Source: Rhizobium giardinii bv. giardinii H152 (GTDB lineage Bacteria; Pseudomonadota; Alphaproteobacteria; Rhizobiales; Rhizobiaceae). From it: DNA of 64,000 nt. Position 1 is the first letter of the stretch, and each line of letters starts with the position of its first letter. Positions 1-8,912 of this stretch are shown here, piece by piece. Under the pieces are notes generated by a model that was not told the DNA's origin, searched no databases, and saw only the letters and a program-made list of their open reading frames with translations. Location: contig NZ_KB902579.1 in NCBI RefSeq assembly GCF_000379605.1, positions 307,511 to 371,510 on the forward strand. Reading direction: 5' to 3'. The position numbers were made by a program, and so were the translations under genes.

Positions 1-1518
1 AAGGCTGCCGAGGAACGGGCAAAGATCCGCGCCGAGCGCAAGAAGCGCCAGCAGGCCGAACAAGAGCAGCAGGAAGAGGCCCAGCCTTCCGCCGACGATG
101 AGGCTGCAAAGACCGCCGAGGAACGGGCAAAGATCCGCGCCGAGCGCAGGAAGCGCCAGCAGGCCGAAGGGCAGCAGCAGGAAGAAGGCCAGCAGCCGGC
201 TGCCGAGGACGCACTGCGCCCGGCGATCGACGGTGACGCCGAAGCGACCGAAACGCCGCGCAAGCGGCGCGACCGCCGCCAGCCCATCCCGGAAATCGTC
301 GATACGCGCAGCGAGGAAGAAAAGCAGGAGATTGCCCGCGATCCGGCTGCGACGGATGACACCGTCGTCCTGCCGGTCGAGAAGGGCGCTGCCGTTCTCG
401 ACAGCGACAAGGACGCCGACAATGCCGGTGACGAGGGTGTGCGCGAGAAGCGTCGCAAGCGTCGTGAACAGGCACGTGCCCAGGAAGAAAACGTCGAGGT
501 TCCGAAGAGCGACGAGGAAGCCCAGTCAAGCCGCAGGGACCGCCGTCCGACCCAGGAGGAACTGGGAGCCAACATCAGGGAAGAAGGCCGCCGCGTCGAG
601 CGGGTGCCGGAATTCAATGCGAATGACCTGATCGATGCCTTTACCGGCAATGACAGCAGCCGCCGGCCGCGGATCGATGAGACGCGTGACAACCGCACCG
701 TTCTCGATTTCGGCGACCAGATCATCGTGCGCGGCGACGATCGTCCGCGTCTGCGCCGCAATGCCCAGGAAACCTACTATGAAGAACTGTCGCGTGGCCG
801 GTCCCGCGAGGTCATCGAGCGGCCGAACGGCGTGCGCATCATCACGATCTACAATCGCTACGGTGACATCGTGCAGCGTTCGCGCATCGATCGGGACGGA
901 CGCGAATATCTGATGATCTATGCGCCGGAGGTCGATGAGGGCCCCCGTCCGCGGATTTACGACGTCGGTGAGGACCTGCCGCCGATGCGGCTGCGCGTGC
1001 CGGTTCGCGACTATATCATCGACACATCGAGCGAGCCGGACCGCGACTACTACGACTTCCTGGCCGAGCCGCCGGTGGAGCAGGTCGAGCGCGTCTATTC
1101 GATCGACGAGGTGAGGAATTCGGCCCGAATCCGCGACAAGGTGCGCCGCATCGACCTCGATACGATCACGTTTGCGACCGGCAGCGCCGAGGTGCCGCTG
1201 TCGCAGGCCAAAACCCTGCGCAAGGTTGCCGACGCCATGCTGCAGGTGATCGAGAAGGATCCGGGCGAGACCTTCTTCATCGAAGGTCACACGGACGCGG
1301 TCGGCAGCGACGAATCGAACCTCGTTCTTTCGGACGAGCGGGCCGAATCGGTCGCGTCGCTGCTGACGGAGGTCTACGACATTCCGGCCGAAAACCTGGT
1401 AACCCAGGGCTATGGCGAGCGCTTCCTCAAGGTCCGCACGCTGGAAGCCGAACAGGAGAACCGCCGCGTGACAATCCGTCGCGTGACGCCGCTCGTCCGT
1501 CCTGTGGCCCAGAACTAA
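1..1518 (+). CDS. OmpA-family protein with charged repeat region, 5' end outside window
   Basis: Frame 1 is open from the first base, so the N-terminus is missing; 505 codons are visible. The C-terminal 110 or so residues (about 383-490 of the visible part) are an OmpA-like peptidoglycan-binding domain: ITFATGSAEV, then EGHTDAVGSD with a following N and S..RA, then GYGE and NRRV near the end. The visible N-terminal 200 residues are a highly charged Glu/Arg/Lys/Gln region with a repeated block, AEERAKIRAERKKRQQAE, seen twice (bases 7-61 and 114-168). The middle holds Arg/Asp-rich sequence with predicted beta content. The family anchors the outer membrane or a periplasmic structure to peptidoglycan; the repeat region is probably an extended periplasmic spacer (inference). 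A strong terminator follows at 1554. Confidence 0.9.
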   Translation, partial: KAAEERAKIRAERKKRQQAEQEQQEEAQPSADDEAAKTAEERAKIRAERRKRQQAEGQQQEEGQQPAAEDALRPAIDGDAEATETPRKRRDRRQPIPEIVDTRSEEEKQEIARDPAATDDTVVLPVEKGAAVLDSDKDADNAGDEGVREKRRKRREQARAQEENVEVPKSDEEAQSSRRDRRPTQEELGANIREEGRRVERVPEFNANDLIDAFTGNDSSRRPRIDETRDNRTVLDFGDQIIVRGDDRPRLRRNAQETYYEELSRGRSREVIERPNGVRIITIYNRYGDIVQRSRIDRDGREYLMIYAPEVDEGPRPRIYDVGEDLPPMRLRVPVRDYIIDTSSEPDRDYYDFLAEPPVEQVERVYSIDEVRNSARIRDKVRRIDLDTITFATGSAEVPLSQAKTLRKVADAMLQVIEKDPGETFFIEGHTDAVGSDESNLVLSDERAESVASLLTEVYDIPAENLVTQGYGERFLKVRTLEAEQENRRVTIRRVTPLVRPVAQN

Positions 1519-1553
1519 CCATAGTCCGGCCTCTCATCGAGATGCCGCTGCGG

Positions 1554-1585
1554 ACGGCCCGGTGCATCGAGCACCGGGCCGTTTT
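1554..1585. terminator. Rho-independent terminator after the OmpA-like gene
   Basis: A perfect 12-bp stem (ACGGCCCGGTGC at 1554-1565, complement at 1571-1582) with a 5-nt loop, followed by TTTT. It lies between the convergent OmpA-like gene and mobB, so it may serve both. Confidence 0.85.
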
Positions 1586-1640
1586 GCGTGTGCGCCGCAG
1601 CCAGACCGTGGACATGGCCTTGCAAATCGAAGTGCGGCGA

Positions 1641-2162
1641 TCACTGTGGCTGTCTGGAAAGCCCGGTAGTGGCCTCGATGAAATCGGCGATCGCCGTGGT
1701 GTCGTTAATATCGAACAGGTGCAGACCCTGATCCTCGACCGGATGGTCGGACGCAATGGCGACGATATGCGGATCGGTGGGGGCGAGCGGTTCGCGGTTG
1801 GCCGCTTCCAGTCGCCGCGCCTCGATCTTGGGGATCGGCTCGCGTTTATAGCCCTCGATCAGGACGAGATCGCAGGGGGCGAGGCGAGCAAGAATCTCCG
1901 AAAAACTCGGCTCCGGCGCGCCGCGCAATTCGTGCATGATGGCATAGCGCGTGCCGGAAACGATGGTCACCTCATGGGCGCCTGCCTCGCGATGGCGAAA
2001 ACTGTCGGCGCCGACCTTGTCGATATCGAAGTCATGATGGGCGTGCTTGACGGTCGACACGCGGTAGCCGCGCCGCGTCAGTTCGGTGACCAGCCGGACG
2101 GCGAGGCCGGTCTTGCCTGAATTCTTCCAGCCGGCGATTCCAAAGATCTTGGGGGACGTCAT
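1641..2162 (-). CDS. mobB: Molybdopterin-guanine dinucleotide biosynthesis protein MobB
   Basis: 173 residues, the normal MobB length. It starts with an Ile-Phe-Gly-Ile-Ala-Gly-Trp stretch and a P-loop, GWKNSGKTGL, at about residues 10-20, followed by the MobB motif around KVGADSFRHREAGA and LVLIEGYKREP, which ends in the conserved Gly-Tyr-Lys. MobB is a GTP-binding accessory protein that helps MobA attach GMP to molybdopterin; it is not strictly essential in E. coli. Its ATG overlaps the mobA stop codon (ATGA), so the two are translationally coupled in a mobA-mobB operon read on the minus strand. Confidence 0.93.
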   Translation of the reverse strand: MTSPKIFGIAGWKNSGKTGLAVRLVTELTRRGYRVSTVKHAHHDFDIDKVGADSFRHREAGAHEVTIVSGTRYAIMHELRGAPEPSFSEILARLAPCDLVLIEGYKREPIPKIEARRLEAANREPLAPTDPHIVAIASDHPVEDQGLHLFDINDTTAIADFIEATTGLSRQPQ

Positions 2163-2806
2163 CTTTCCATGTCCTCGATGAGCGGCAGCCAGCGCTCGGC
2201 CGTTTCCAGGTCCGCCGGCGTATTGATGTTGAAGAAGGGGTCGATAGAACCTGCCGCGGCGTCGATCAAAGGGAAATCGACCACCGCCATGCGATGGCTC
2301 TCGATAAAGCTGCGCACCCGCCGCTTCTCGTCCGTCAGCAGCCAGTGTTCAAGCTCATCCGCAAGGCTGATCGGCCACAGCGCAAAGACCGGATGCATGA
2401 TGCCGGCCGAACAGGCGACGGCGATCTGCGCGGGCTCAGTGAGCGCTCGTTGAAGGCGCTCGACGAGGTCGCGTGGGACGAACGGGGTGTCGGTCGGGAC
2501 CGTGACGACGTGGCTTGCGGCGGGAAAGCACGCAGCTGCGTGACGCATGGCCGAGAGCACGCCCGCCATGGGGCCGGCATGGCCGGCAACCGTATCGGCA
2601 AAGACCGCAATGCCGGGAGCGAAGTCCAATCGCGCGATGATGTTGCTGTTGACGCAGACCGTGGCAGCCTGTGGGGCGAGGCGATCGATGATGCGGCTGA
2701 GAAGCGGCCTGCCGCCCAGCAGTACAGCCGCCTTGTCGCTGCCCATGCGCGACGACCTGCCACCGGCAAGAATCACGGCGGGCGGGCGATCTGGCGATGC
2801 GTTCAT
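2159..2806 (-). CDS. mobA: Molybdenum cofactor guanylyltransferase MobA
   Basis: The open frame extends much further upstream, but the family-like protein begins at the ATG at 2806 (MNASPDRPP), giving 215 residues, typical for MobA. The nucleotide-binding signature LAGGRSSRMGSDKA follows at about residues 12-26, with an HVVTVPTDTPFVP stretch at about 100 that includes the metal-binding Asp. MobA transfers GMP from GTP to Mo-molybdopterin, giving the MGD cofactor used by DMSO-reductase-family enzymes such as nitrate reductase and formate dehydrogenase. The upstream extension runs antisense-like across the next gene and has no family similarity. Operon with mobB; moaA lies about 4.5 kb away on the same strand. 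Confidence 0.92.
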   Translation of the reverse strand: MNASPDRPPAVILAGGRSSRMGSDKAAVLLGGRPLLSRIIDRLAPQAATVCVNSNIIARLDFAPGIAVFADTVAGHAGPMAGVLSAMRHAAACFPAASHVVTVPTDTPFVPRDLVERLQRALTEPAQIAVACSAGIMHPVFALWPISLADELEHWLLTDEKRRVRSFIESHRMAVVDFPLIDAAAGSIDPFFNINTPADLETAERWLPLIEDMER

Positions 2807-2831
2807 CGAATGCCTCTGTCGTTGCGTCCGC

Positions 2832-3740
2832 TCATTTTGGCGATCCAGGGTCCGATTGCTGCGCCACGGCCGCCGCCCGACGCTTGTTTTCGCGGGCGAA
2901 GGCGTAGAGGCCGGAGGCGATGATAACCGCAACGCCGGTGACCATCCAGAAATCCGGTTCCTCGGCAAAGAACAGGACGCCGATGCCGATCGACCAGACG
3001 AGGCTGGTATAGCGGAAGGGAGCGACGATGGCGATTTCGCCGTTTCGCATGGCAAGCACGATGCACTGATAGCCGACGAGGAGCAGCAGGCTTGCGGCGC
3101 CGAGATGGCCGACGGATACCAGCGACATCGGCTGCCAGCCGCCGAGCGGCACGACAAGGGCGGCGCCGACAAGGGTGATGACCACTGCGGTGATGACGGA
3201 GATGAACAGGGATGGCACGGCCGGATCGATCCGCCGGGTGCACAGATCGCGGATCGCTGCGCAGACGACGGATGCGACCACGCTGAGTGCCGCGCCGGTA
3301 AACCCTTCAGGCCCGGGGCGAAGCACGATCAGCACGCCGACGAAGCCGGCAAGGATCGCCAGCCAGCGCCGCCAGCCGACCGGTTCCGACAAGAACAGGG
3401 CGGCGCCGAGCGTCACGGCAAGCGGCAGGGCCTGCAGAATGGCCGAGGCGTTGGCAAGCGGGATCTGGCCGAGCGCCATGATATAGGTGATGGAGGCAAA
3501 GACTTCGGCGACAATGCGCAGCGCGATGACGGGGTTCAGGACCAGGCGGACCGAACGCAGGGCGCCGAAATGACGGGCAAGCAGCAGCACGAGCACGGAC
3601 GTGAAGAAGCCGCGCACCAGCATGATCTGGCCGACATTCATGACGCCAGTGACCGATTTCACCAAAGCGTCGTTGCAGGTGAAGCCTGCCATGGCGAGGC
3701 ACATGAAGATTGCACCGCGAAAATTGGCATTGGATTGCAT
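2832..3740 (-). CDS. DMT-superfamily (EamA) transporter
   Basis: 302 residues from the ATG at 3740 (MQSNANFRGAIF); the frame can be extended to 3857, but the first helix starts directly after this Met. About ten hydrophobic segments form two EamA halves, with the typical Ala/Gly/Leu-rich helices ending each half, followed by a short basic C-terminus (FARENKRRAAA). Such proteins export small metabolites or amino acids across the inner membrane; the substrate cannot be told from sequence. It ends 25 bases from mobA on the same strand, so it could be co-transcribed with mobAB, though no functional link is obvious. No strong ribosome binding site is seen before either start. Confidence 0.87.
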   Translation of the reverse strand: MQSNANFRGAIFMCLAMAGFTCNDALVKSVTGVMNVGQIMLVRGFFTSVLVLLLARHFGALRSVRLVLNPVIALRIVAEVFASITYIMALGQIPLANASAILQALPLAVTLGAALFLSEPVGWRRWLAILAGFVGVLIVLRPGPEGFTGAALSVVASVVCAAIRDLCTRRIDPAVPSLFISVITAVVITLVGAALVVPLGGWQPMSLVSVGHLGAASLLLLVGYQCIVLAMRNGEIAIVAPFRYTSLVWSIGIGVLFFAEEPDFWMVTGVAVIIASGLYAFARENKRRAAAVAQQSDPGSPK

Positions 3741-4191
3741 TATTTTTATTGGCCTGTTCTCGCTGGCATCCAGCCTCGCGGTGATGGAATGCAGCTGATT
3801 CGAAAGCACATGGGATGGCTTGCCTATCTCTAAAGCATCGGCATGCCTTTTGTGCAACGTCTATCGGGCGGCTGTCCCGTTTATGGGCATATCTGCAACA
3901 CTAGCCGTTTCCACTAATATTTTAGAATGTACGAACAAGACTGGGCGCAATTTCGCGCCACAGCCTAAACCACCGGATTTTTTGGGGAAATATTAAGTTT
4001 CGCTGCCTATCGTGCCGATATTCCGCTGCCCTTCGCATGATGCGATATGGTCGATTGAGCGCTTCTGTTTCCGCTCCGGTCGCCGGGTGACTCGCCGGAC
4101 ACGCGCCATGGTCGCGCCCCGGCATGTTCGTTCTCCACCGTGAGAGCAGTCTGGCGGGAATGTCCGATTTGCTCAACATCTGGAGTTCGGA
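3741..4191. other. Intergenic stretch upstream of the chemoreceptor gene
   Basis: About 450 bases between the divergent DMT transporter and chemoreceptor genes. It is more A+T-rich than its surroundings around 3890-4020 and presumably holds both promoters. No gene, repeat or convincing regulator site was recognised. A CTGGAG ribosome binding site lies just before 4192. Confidence 0.6.
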
Positions 4192-6744
4192 ATGTCCCTG
4201 ATCGATCGTTCGCTGCAGCGTCTTCGCATTGTCACCAAGGTTCTCCTGTTCGTCGTGCCGCTTGTGGCCCTCATCGCCGGTATCGGCCTTGTCGGCTATT
4301 TCACCGCAAGCACGCTCAACGGACACATGACCGTGACGCGCGAAACGATTAACAACCTCTCCAATTTCCAGGCGCTGCGCAGCGGACTGCAGAGCTTCGT
4401 CGACAATCCGACCGAAGAGACGCGCACAACGCTGGTCGGCCGGATCGATGAGCAGCAAGGGGGCATCCGCGCGGTGAACGACCTGCTGACGGCTGAAGCC
4501 GACAAGGCCAAGATCAGCTCTGTCGTTGCCCTTGCGGACGCAATGCGCCAGCAGCAGGAGAAACTCTGGGCGATCAAGACCAAACGGGACAGCGTCACGG
4601 CATCCCTCGATGCCGCCCTTGCCGATATGACGGCGCAGGGCAATGCCGCCTTCAAGCAGATCGATATCCTGCGCAAGGAATCGGGTGAGAAGGAATCCTT
4701 CGCCAAGGCGCTGCTGTTCGATGCTGCGGCCTATCAGGGGCTTGCCGAGCGCATCAAGAAATTCCGCCTGCCGGTGACCATGGCGATCGCCCCCGATGCC
4801 AAGGTGCAGCAGGCGACAAATCTCCTGCCGCATCTGTTGAAGCAGATTGCCGAAGCAGAGAAGATCGCGTCCGACAAGGTGCAGAAGAAGATCGCCGAGG
4901 TGAAGGCGGACACGCAGAAAATCGAAGCTATCCTGAAGAGCACCGATACCAACGACATCAAGAAGGGCCTGCTCAGCACGGCGCTGATCAAATTCTCGAA
5001 ATACGAAGCCGATTTCGCCAAGGAGGCGGTGACCAATTCAGACACAGCTGCCAAGCGCTTCGTCGGCATGGACAACGAGATCTCTCAGTTGAAGACGCTG
5101 ATCGGTCTGATGAATGAAACCTTCAAGCGGCTCGACGATACGCGTCTGCACATCAGCGAGCTGCATCGCAAGCTCGATGAACCAAGCCGCGAGAGCGTCA
5201 TTGCCGACATTGCTGCCGTGCGTGCGACCGTCACGAGGCTTTCGGAAATGGGCGGCAAGAACGCAGCCCTGCGCGACCTTGCCAGCAAGCTCAAGCCTTC
5301 GCTTGAAGCCATCGACACGGGCACCGCACAGTTGATCGACGTCGGCGCACGCTGGCAGGCCGCCAAGGCCGAAGCTTCGACGCTGGTTGCCGATGCCAGC
5401 CAGACGCTGGAAAGCTTCGTCAGCAGCGCCCAGGAAGCGGGCAAGCAGGACAGCCAGCGCTCCGCCGATGTCTCGATTATCGCCATGGTCGCCGGCACGC
5501 TGCTGGCCATCATCGGTGGATTGATGCTGATCGAAACCCTGCGTGGCCCACTGAAGCGCGTGACGGAGACGATGACGCGGCTTGCGCAAGGAGACCTCGA
5601 AGTCGCGATCGAAGGCCGCAACCGCGGCGACGAGATCGGCGACATGGTGCGCTCGGTGGCGGTGTTCCGCGACAATGCGGTGGAGAACGTCCGGCTCGGA
5701 CAGGAAGCCGAGGCCGCCCGCACGCTGTCGGCCGAAGAAGAGGCCCGCCGCCGCCAGGAGCGCGCCCGCATCGAGGCCGAGCAGATGGCGGCGCTGACCG
5801 CTCTCTCCGACGTGCTGGCCAAGCTTGCCGATGGTAACCTGGAAGAAGGGATGGCGGAAAACCTCTCCGAGGACTACATCGTCATGGCCCGCACCTACAA
5901 CAATGCCGTCGAGGCGCTGCGCGCGACGCTGATCGAGGTGCGCACGGTGACCGACGAGATCACGGGCGGCACGGGCAATCTGGCTTCCTCCGCCGACGAT
6001 CTCGCCCGCCGTACGGAGCAGCAGGCCGCCGCCCTGGAGGAAAGCTCGCGCGCTCTGGGCCAGTTGACCGACATCGTCCGCTCGACCGCCGAAAGCGCCC
6101 GCAAGACGACGGTGTCGGTCGACGAGACCCAAAGCTACGCCAAGCATTCCGGCGAAGTCGTCGGCAAGGCGATCGAAGCGATGGCAGCGATCAACCGTTC
6201 GTCCGACAAGATCAGCACGATCATCGGCGTCATCGACGAGATCGCCTTCCAGACCAACCTGCTCGCGCTGAACGCCGGCGTCGAGGCGGCCCGTGCCGGC
6301 GAGGCCGGCCGCGGCTTTGCGGTCGTCGCCCAGGAGGTCCGCGAGCTTGCCCAGCGCTGCGCCGGTGCTGCCCGCGAGATCAAGGGGCTGATTTCCGAAA
6401 GCTCGGCGCAGGTCCGCGGCGGCGTCGAGCTGGTGCAGGAAACCGGCAATGCCCTGACCGTCATCAACGACCATATCTCGACGATCCACCAGCTCGTCAG
6501 CAACATCGAATCGGCCGCCGCCGACCAGTATCGCGGCTTGAACGAGGTCAACCAGGCCGTCCATGAGGTCGAACTGCTGACCCAGCAGAACGCGGCGATG
6601 GTCGAGGAGAACACCGCCGAAATCCACGGTCTGCGCCATCAAGTGGAGGCGCTGAACGAGAAGATCGAGCGCTTCAAGACGGGGACCAGCCGTTCGATGG
6701 GCGGTGGCCGGGTCCAGGGATACGCCAGAAGCTACGCAGCCTGA
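4192..6744 (+). CDS. Methyl-accepting chemotaxis protein with large periplasmic domain
   Basis: 850 residues. Transmembrane helix 1 is at about residues 16-38 and helix 2 at about 428-450; between them lies a mainly helical sensor region of nearly 390 residues, rich in Lys, Ala and Asp, larger than the common four-helix-bundle sensor. A HAMP domain follows (about 451-505), then a second HAMP-like segment (about 535-590) and the signalling domain, whose hairpin tip (IDEIAFQTNLLALNAGVEAA, about 680-700) is nearly invariant in the family. The protein binds a ligand outside the cell and controls CheA kinase activity through CheW. No C-terminal CheR/CheB-binding pentapeptide is visible; the protein ends YARSYAA. 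The gene stands alone, with a terminator at 6764. Confidence 0.95.
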   Translation: MSLIDRSLQRLRIVTKVLLFVVPLVALIAGIGLVGYFTASTLNGHMTVTRETINNLSNFQALRSGLQSFVDNPTEETRTTLVGRIDEQQGGIRAVNDLLTAEADKAKISSVVALADAMRQQQEKLWAIKTKRDSVTASLDAALADMTAQGNAAFKQIDILRKESGEKESFAKALLFDAAAYQGLAERIKKFRLPVTMAIAPDAKVQQATNLLPHLLKQIAEAEKIASDKVQKKIAEVKADTQKIEAILKSTDTNDIKKGLLSTALIKFSKYEADFAKEAVTNSDTAAKRFVGMDNEISQLKTLIGLMNETFKRLDDTRLHISELHRKLDEPSRESVIADIAAVRATVTRLSEMGGKNAALRDLASKLKPSLEAIDTGTAQLIDVGARWQAAKAEASTLVADASQTLESFVSSAQEAGKQDSQRSADVSIIAMVAGTLLAIIGGLMLIETLRGPLKRVTETMTRLAQGDLEVAIEGRNRGDEIGDMVRSVAVFRDNAVENVRLGQEAEAARTLSAEEEARRRQERARIEAEQMAALTALSDVLAKLADGNLEEGMAENLSEDYIVMARTYNNAVEALRATLIEVRTVTDEITGGTGNLASSADDLARRTEQQAAALEESSRALGQLTDIVRSTAESARKTTVSVDETQSYAKHSGEVVGKAIEAMAAINRSSDKISTIIGVIDEIAFQTNLLALNAGVEAARAGEAGRGFAVVAQEVRELAQRCAGAAREIKGLISESSAQVRGGVELVQETGNALTVINDHISTIHQLVSNIESAAADQYRGLNEVNQAVHEVELLTQQNAAMVEENTAEIHGLRHQVEALNEKIERFKTGTSRSMGGGRVQGYARSYAA

Positions 6745-6763
6745 GTGCCTCTCAACGAAGATC

Positions 6764-6791
6764 AAAACCCGCGCCAGTATGCGCGGGTTTT
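6764..6791 (+). terminator. Rho-independent terminator of the chemoreceptor gene
   Basis: Perfect 11-bp stem AAAACCCGCGC (6764-6774) / GCGCGGGTTTT (6781-6791) with a 6-nt loop. It can work in both directions because the arms end in A and T runs, and so may also serve the convergent gene at 6798. Confidence 0.88.
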
Positions 6792-6797
6792 GTCGTT

Positions 6798-7235
6798 TCA
6801 GCCGGGCGGCTGTGAGACCGGTCCGCCGGACGGCAGGCCGAAGAACACCTCGACCGAATGGATCTGGCCTTCCGATGCCTCGAAAAGTTCGGTGTTCCGC
6901 GCCCGGTTTCCGTTCTTCCACGTCGCATCGTAGGTCACGAAGCATCGGTTTTCAGAAACAACGAGATGCTGCAGGTCCAGCTTTTCGAACGTGCCGGCGA
7001 CGGGCCAGCAGCGCTCGAAATAGGTTTTACGGTCGATGTGGTCGTCGTAAGGGCTGGTGAAGGTGAAGTCCTGTGCGAGCAGCATTTCAAGACGAAGCCT
7101 GTCGGCCGTCAGGTAGCAATCGAAACTGCTGCGTACCAATTCCTCGATGGAAGCGAACATGGCGGCGTTCCACAGACTGCGTTGATCGGTTCTAACCGAA
7201 CGTGATTGCAGGGAGGTTTGTTCCGTATTTTGCAT
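6798..7235 (-). CDS. SnoaL-like / NTF2-fold small protein
   Basis: 145 residues from the furthest start. An internal ATG at 7160 (MFASIEELVR) would give 120 residues, closer to the NTF2-like family length; neither start has a convincing ribosome binding site. The pattern ASIEELVRSSFDCYLTADRL, then FTSPYDDHIDRKTYFERCWP, then strands ending in EVFFG fits the SnoaL/nuclear-transport-factor-2 fold: three helices followed by a curved sheet forming a small-molecule pocket. The catalytic role and substrate cannot be told from sequence. It lies between the chemoreceptor and moaA, on the moaA strand, with a gap of 64 bases to moaA. Confidence 0.72.
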   Translation of the reverse strand: MQNTEQTSLQSRSVRTDQRSLWNAAMFASIEELVRSSFDCYLTADRLRLEMLLAQDFTFTSPYDDHIDRKTYFERCWPVAGTFEKLDLQHLVVSENRCFVTYDATWKNGNRARNTELFEASEGQIHSVEVFFGLPSGGPVSQPPG

Positions 7236-7299
7236 CCGCCGCCGTGAGGGACGAGGTGGCTTTTCCCGGTATCCTGGATGTGACTCTGGCCAAGCACGC

Positions 7300-8349
7300 T
7301 CAGCCGCCGGTGACGCTCATGTGTCGGGCGACGGCGGGTTTGTTGCGGGTGCGGTCGATGATGAAGTCGTGGCCCTTGGGCTTGCGGGTGATTGCCTCGT
7401 CGATCACGCGCGAAAGGTAGGCGTCGTCGTCGGAGGCGCGCAGCGGCGTGCGCAGGTCGGCGGCGTCGTTCTGGCCGAGGCACATGTAGAGCGTGCCGGT
7501 GCAGGTGAGGCGCACGCGGTTGCAGCTCTCGCAGAAATTATGGGTCATTGGAGTAATCAGGCCGAGCCGGCCGCCGGTCTCAGTGACGCTTAGATAGCGC
7601 GCCGGGCCGCCGGTCTTGTAGGCGATGTCCGACAGCGTAAACTCGCGTGCGAGGCGATCGCGCATTTCCGAGAGCGGCATGTAGTGGTCGGTGCGGTCCT
7701 CGTCGATCTCGCCCATCGGCATGGTCTCGATCAGCGTCAGGTCCATGCCGCGGCCGTGCGCCCAGCGCAGCATGTCTGGAATCTCGGCATCGTTGAAGCC
7801 CTTCAGCGCAACCGCGTTGATCTTGACATGGATGCCTGCGGCTTGCGCCGCGTCGATGCCTTCCATGACCTTCGAGAACTCACCCCAGCGGGTGATCTGC
7901 TTGAATTTGTCGGCGTTAAGCGTGTCGAGCGAGACGTTGATGCGCCGGACGCCGCAATCGGCGAGTTCAGAGGCAAAGCGCGACAGCTGCGAGCCGTTGG
8001 TGGTCAGGGTCAGTTCATCGAGTGTGCTCGAATGGACGTGCTTGCCGAGCTCGCGGACCAGGAACATGATATTCTTGCGCACCAGCGGTTCGCCGCCGGT
8101 TAGTCGCAGCTTACGAACGCCCTTGGCGATGAAGGCGGAACAGAGCCGGTTCAATTCCTCCAGAGTCAGGAGATCCTTCTTCGGCAGGAAGGTCATGTTT
8201 TCGGCCATGCAGTAGGTGCAGCGGAAGTCGCACCGATCCGTCACCGAAACCCGGAGATAGGTGACGGCGCGCCCGAACGGGTCGATCATCGGCGCTTTGG
8301 CGTCGATGAGCTTCTGAGCGCCGGCCTGGTCGATGGTGACGGTATTCAA
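7300..8349 (-). CDS. moaA: GTP 3',8-cyclase MoaA (radical SAM)
   Basis: 349 residues. The N-terminal radical-SAM cluster motif is [11 protein letters not shown], a CX3CX2C arrangement, at about residues 36-46. The C-terminal second Fe-S cluster motif is [20 protein letters not shown]. Both clusters are required to convert GTP to 3',8-cyclo-GTP, the first step of molybdopterin synthesis. GGEPLVRKN and the following Thr/Asn-Gly strand elements are present. The C-terminus (HMSVTGG) carries the conserved Gly-Gly tail. The start codon is TTG at 8347-8349 (reverse strand), supported by AGGAG seven bases upstream; no ATG fits the family length. Other moa/moe genes are not in the window. Confidence 0.96.
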   Translation of the reverse strand: MNTVTIDQAGAQKLIDAKAPMIDPFGRAVTYLRVSVTDRCDFRCTYCMAENMTFLPKKDLLTLEELNRLCSAFIAKGVRKLRLTGGEPLVRKNIMFLVRELGKHVHSSTLDELTLTTNGSQLSRFASELADCGVRRINVSLDTLNADKFKQITRWGEFSKVMEGIDAAQAAGIHVKINAVALKGFNDAEIPDMLRWAHGRGMDLTLIETMPMGEIDEDRTDHYMPLSEMRDRLAREFTLSDIAYKTGGPARYLSVTETGGRLGLITPMTHNFCESCNRVRLTCTGTLYMCLGQNDAADLRTPLRASDDDAYLSRVIDEAITRKPKGHDFIIDRTRNKPAVARHMSVTGG

Positions 8350-8525
8350 CGAAATTCTCCTGTTGCATCAATGTCGTGAGCAAAACGGGCGGCGTCAAGG
8401 CGAAAGCCCTTAAAAACCATCCGAAAACCAGCGAAATACTATCTTTCAGGCGAGGGAAGCAACGTCATGATTTCCTCCGGCAAAAATCTGCGCTAGTGCT
8501 CGGATAAAGCAGGGAGACCGAAATC

Positions 8526-8900
8526 ATGAGCGACATCTGGCCGACCGAATTGCGCGTCTCGAAGGACCGCCACCGGCTGACGGTGACCTTCAACGATGGT
8601 TCCTCCTATGACCTGTCCGCGGAGATGCTGCGTGTGCTGTCGCCATCCGCCGAGGTTCAAGGCCATGGGCCGGGGCAGGGACTGACGGTGCCCGGCAAGC
8701 GCAACGTCTCGATCATCTCGATGACGCCGACCGGAAATTATGCGGTGCGGATCGGCTTTGACGATTTCCATGATACCGGCATCTTCACCTGGACCTACCT
8801 GCGCGAGCTGGGAGAGAACGGCGAAACCCTGTTCGCCGCCTATGAGCGCGATCTCGCCGAAAAGGGCATGACCCGCGACAAGGCGGAAAAACCGCGCTAA
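8526..8900 (+). CDS. DUF971 domain protein (gamma-butyrobetaine-hydroxylase-like N-terminal domain)
   Basis: 124 residues. The pattern WPTELRVSKDRHRLTVTFNDG, then LSAEMLRVLSPSAEVQGHGPG, then a closing TWTYLRELGE is that of the DUF971 family. The family occurs alone in many proteobacteria, sometimes next to Fe-S cluster or molybdenum cofactor genes, and as the N-terminal domain of gamma-butyrobetaine hydroxylases. The Zn ligands found in the eukaryotic version are not obvious here. Start ATG at 8526 has AGGGAG about nine bases upstream. It diverges from moaA, with a 176-base gap that must hold both promoters. Its molecular function is not established. Confidence 0.85.
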   Translation: MSDIWPTELRVSKDRHRLTVTFNDGSSYDLSAEMLRVLSPSAEVQGHGPGQGLTVPGKRNVSIISMTPTGNYAVRIGFDDFHDTGIFTWTYLRELGENGETLFAAYERDLAEKGMTRDKAEKPR

Positions 8901-8912
8901 CGGCCGGCACCG

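Noticed and set aside
2547-3833. Plus-strand frame of 428 codons over mobA and the DMT transporter
   Set aside because: It runs antisense through two well-supported genes and has a charged, low-complexity translation.
5038-6945. Long antisense open frame over the chemoreceptor gene
   Set aside because: The plus-strand frame has complete chemoreceptor motifs; the antisense frame is an artefact of high GC content.
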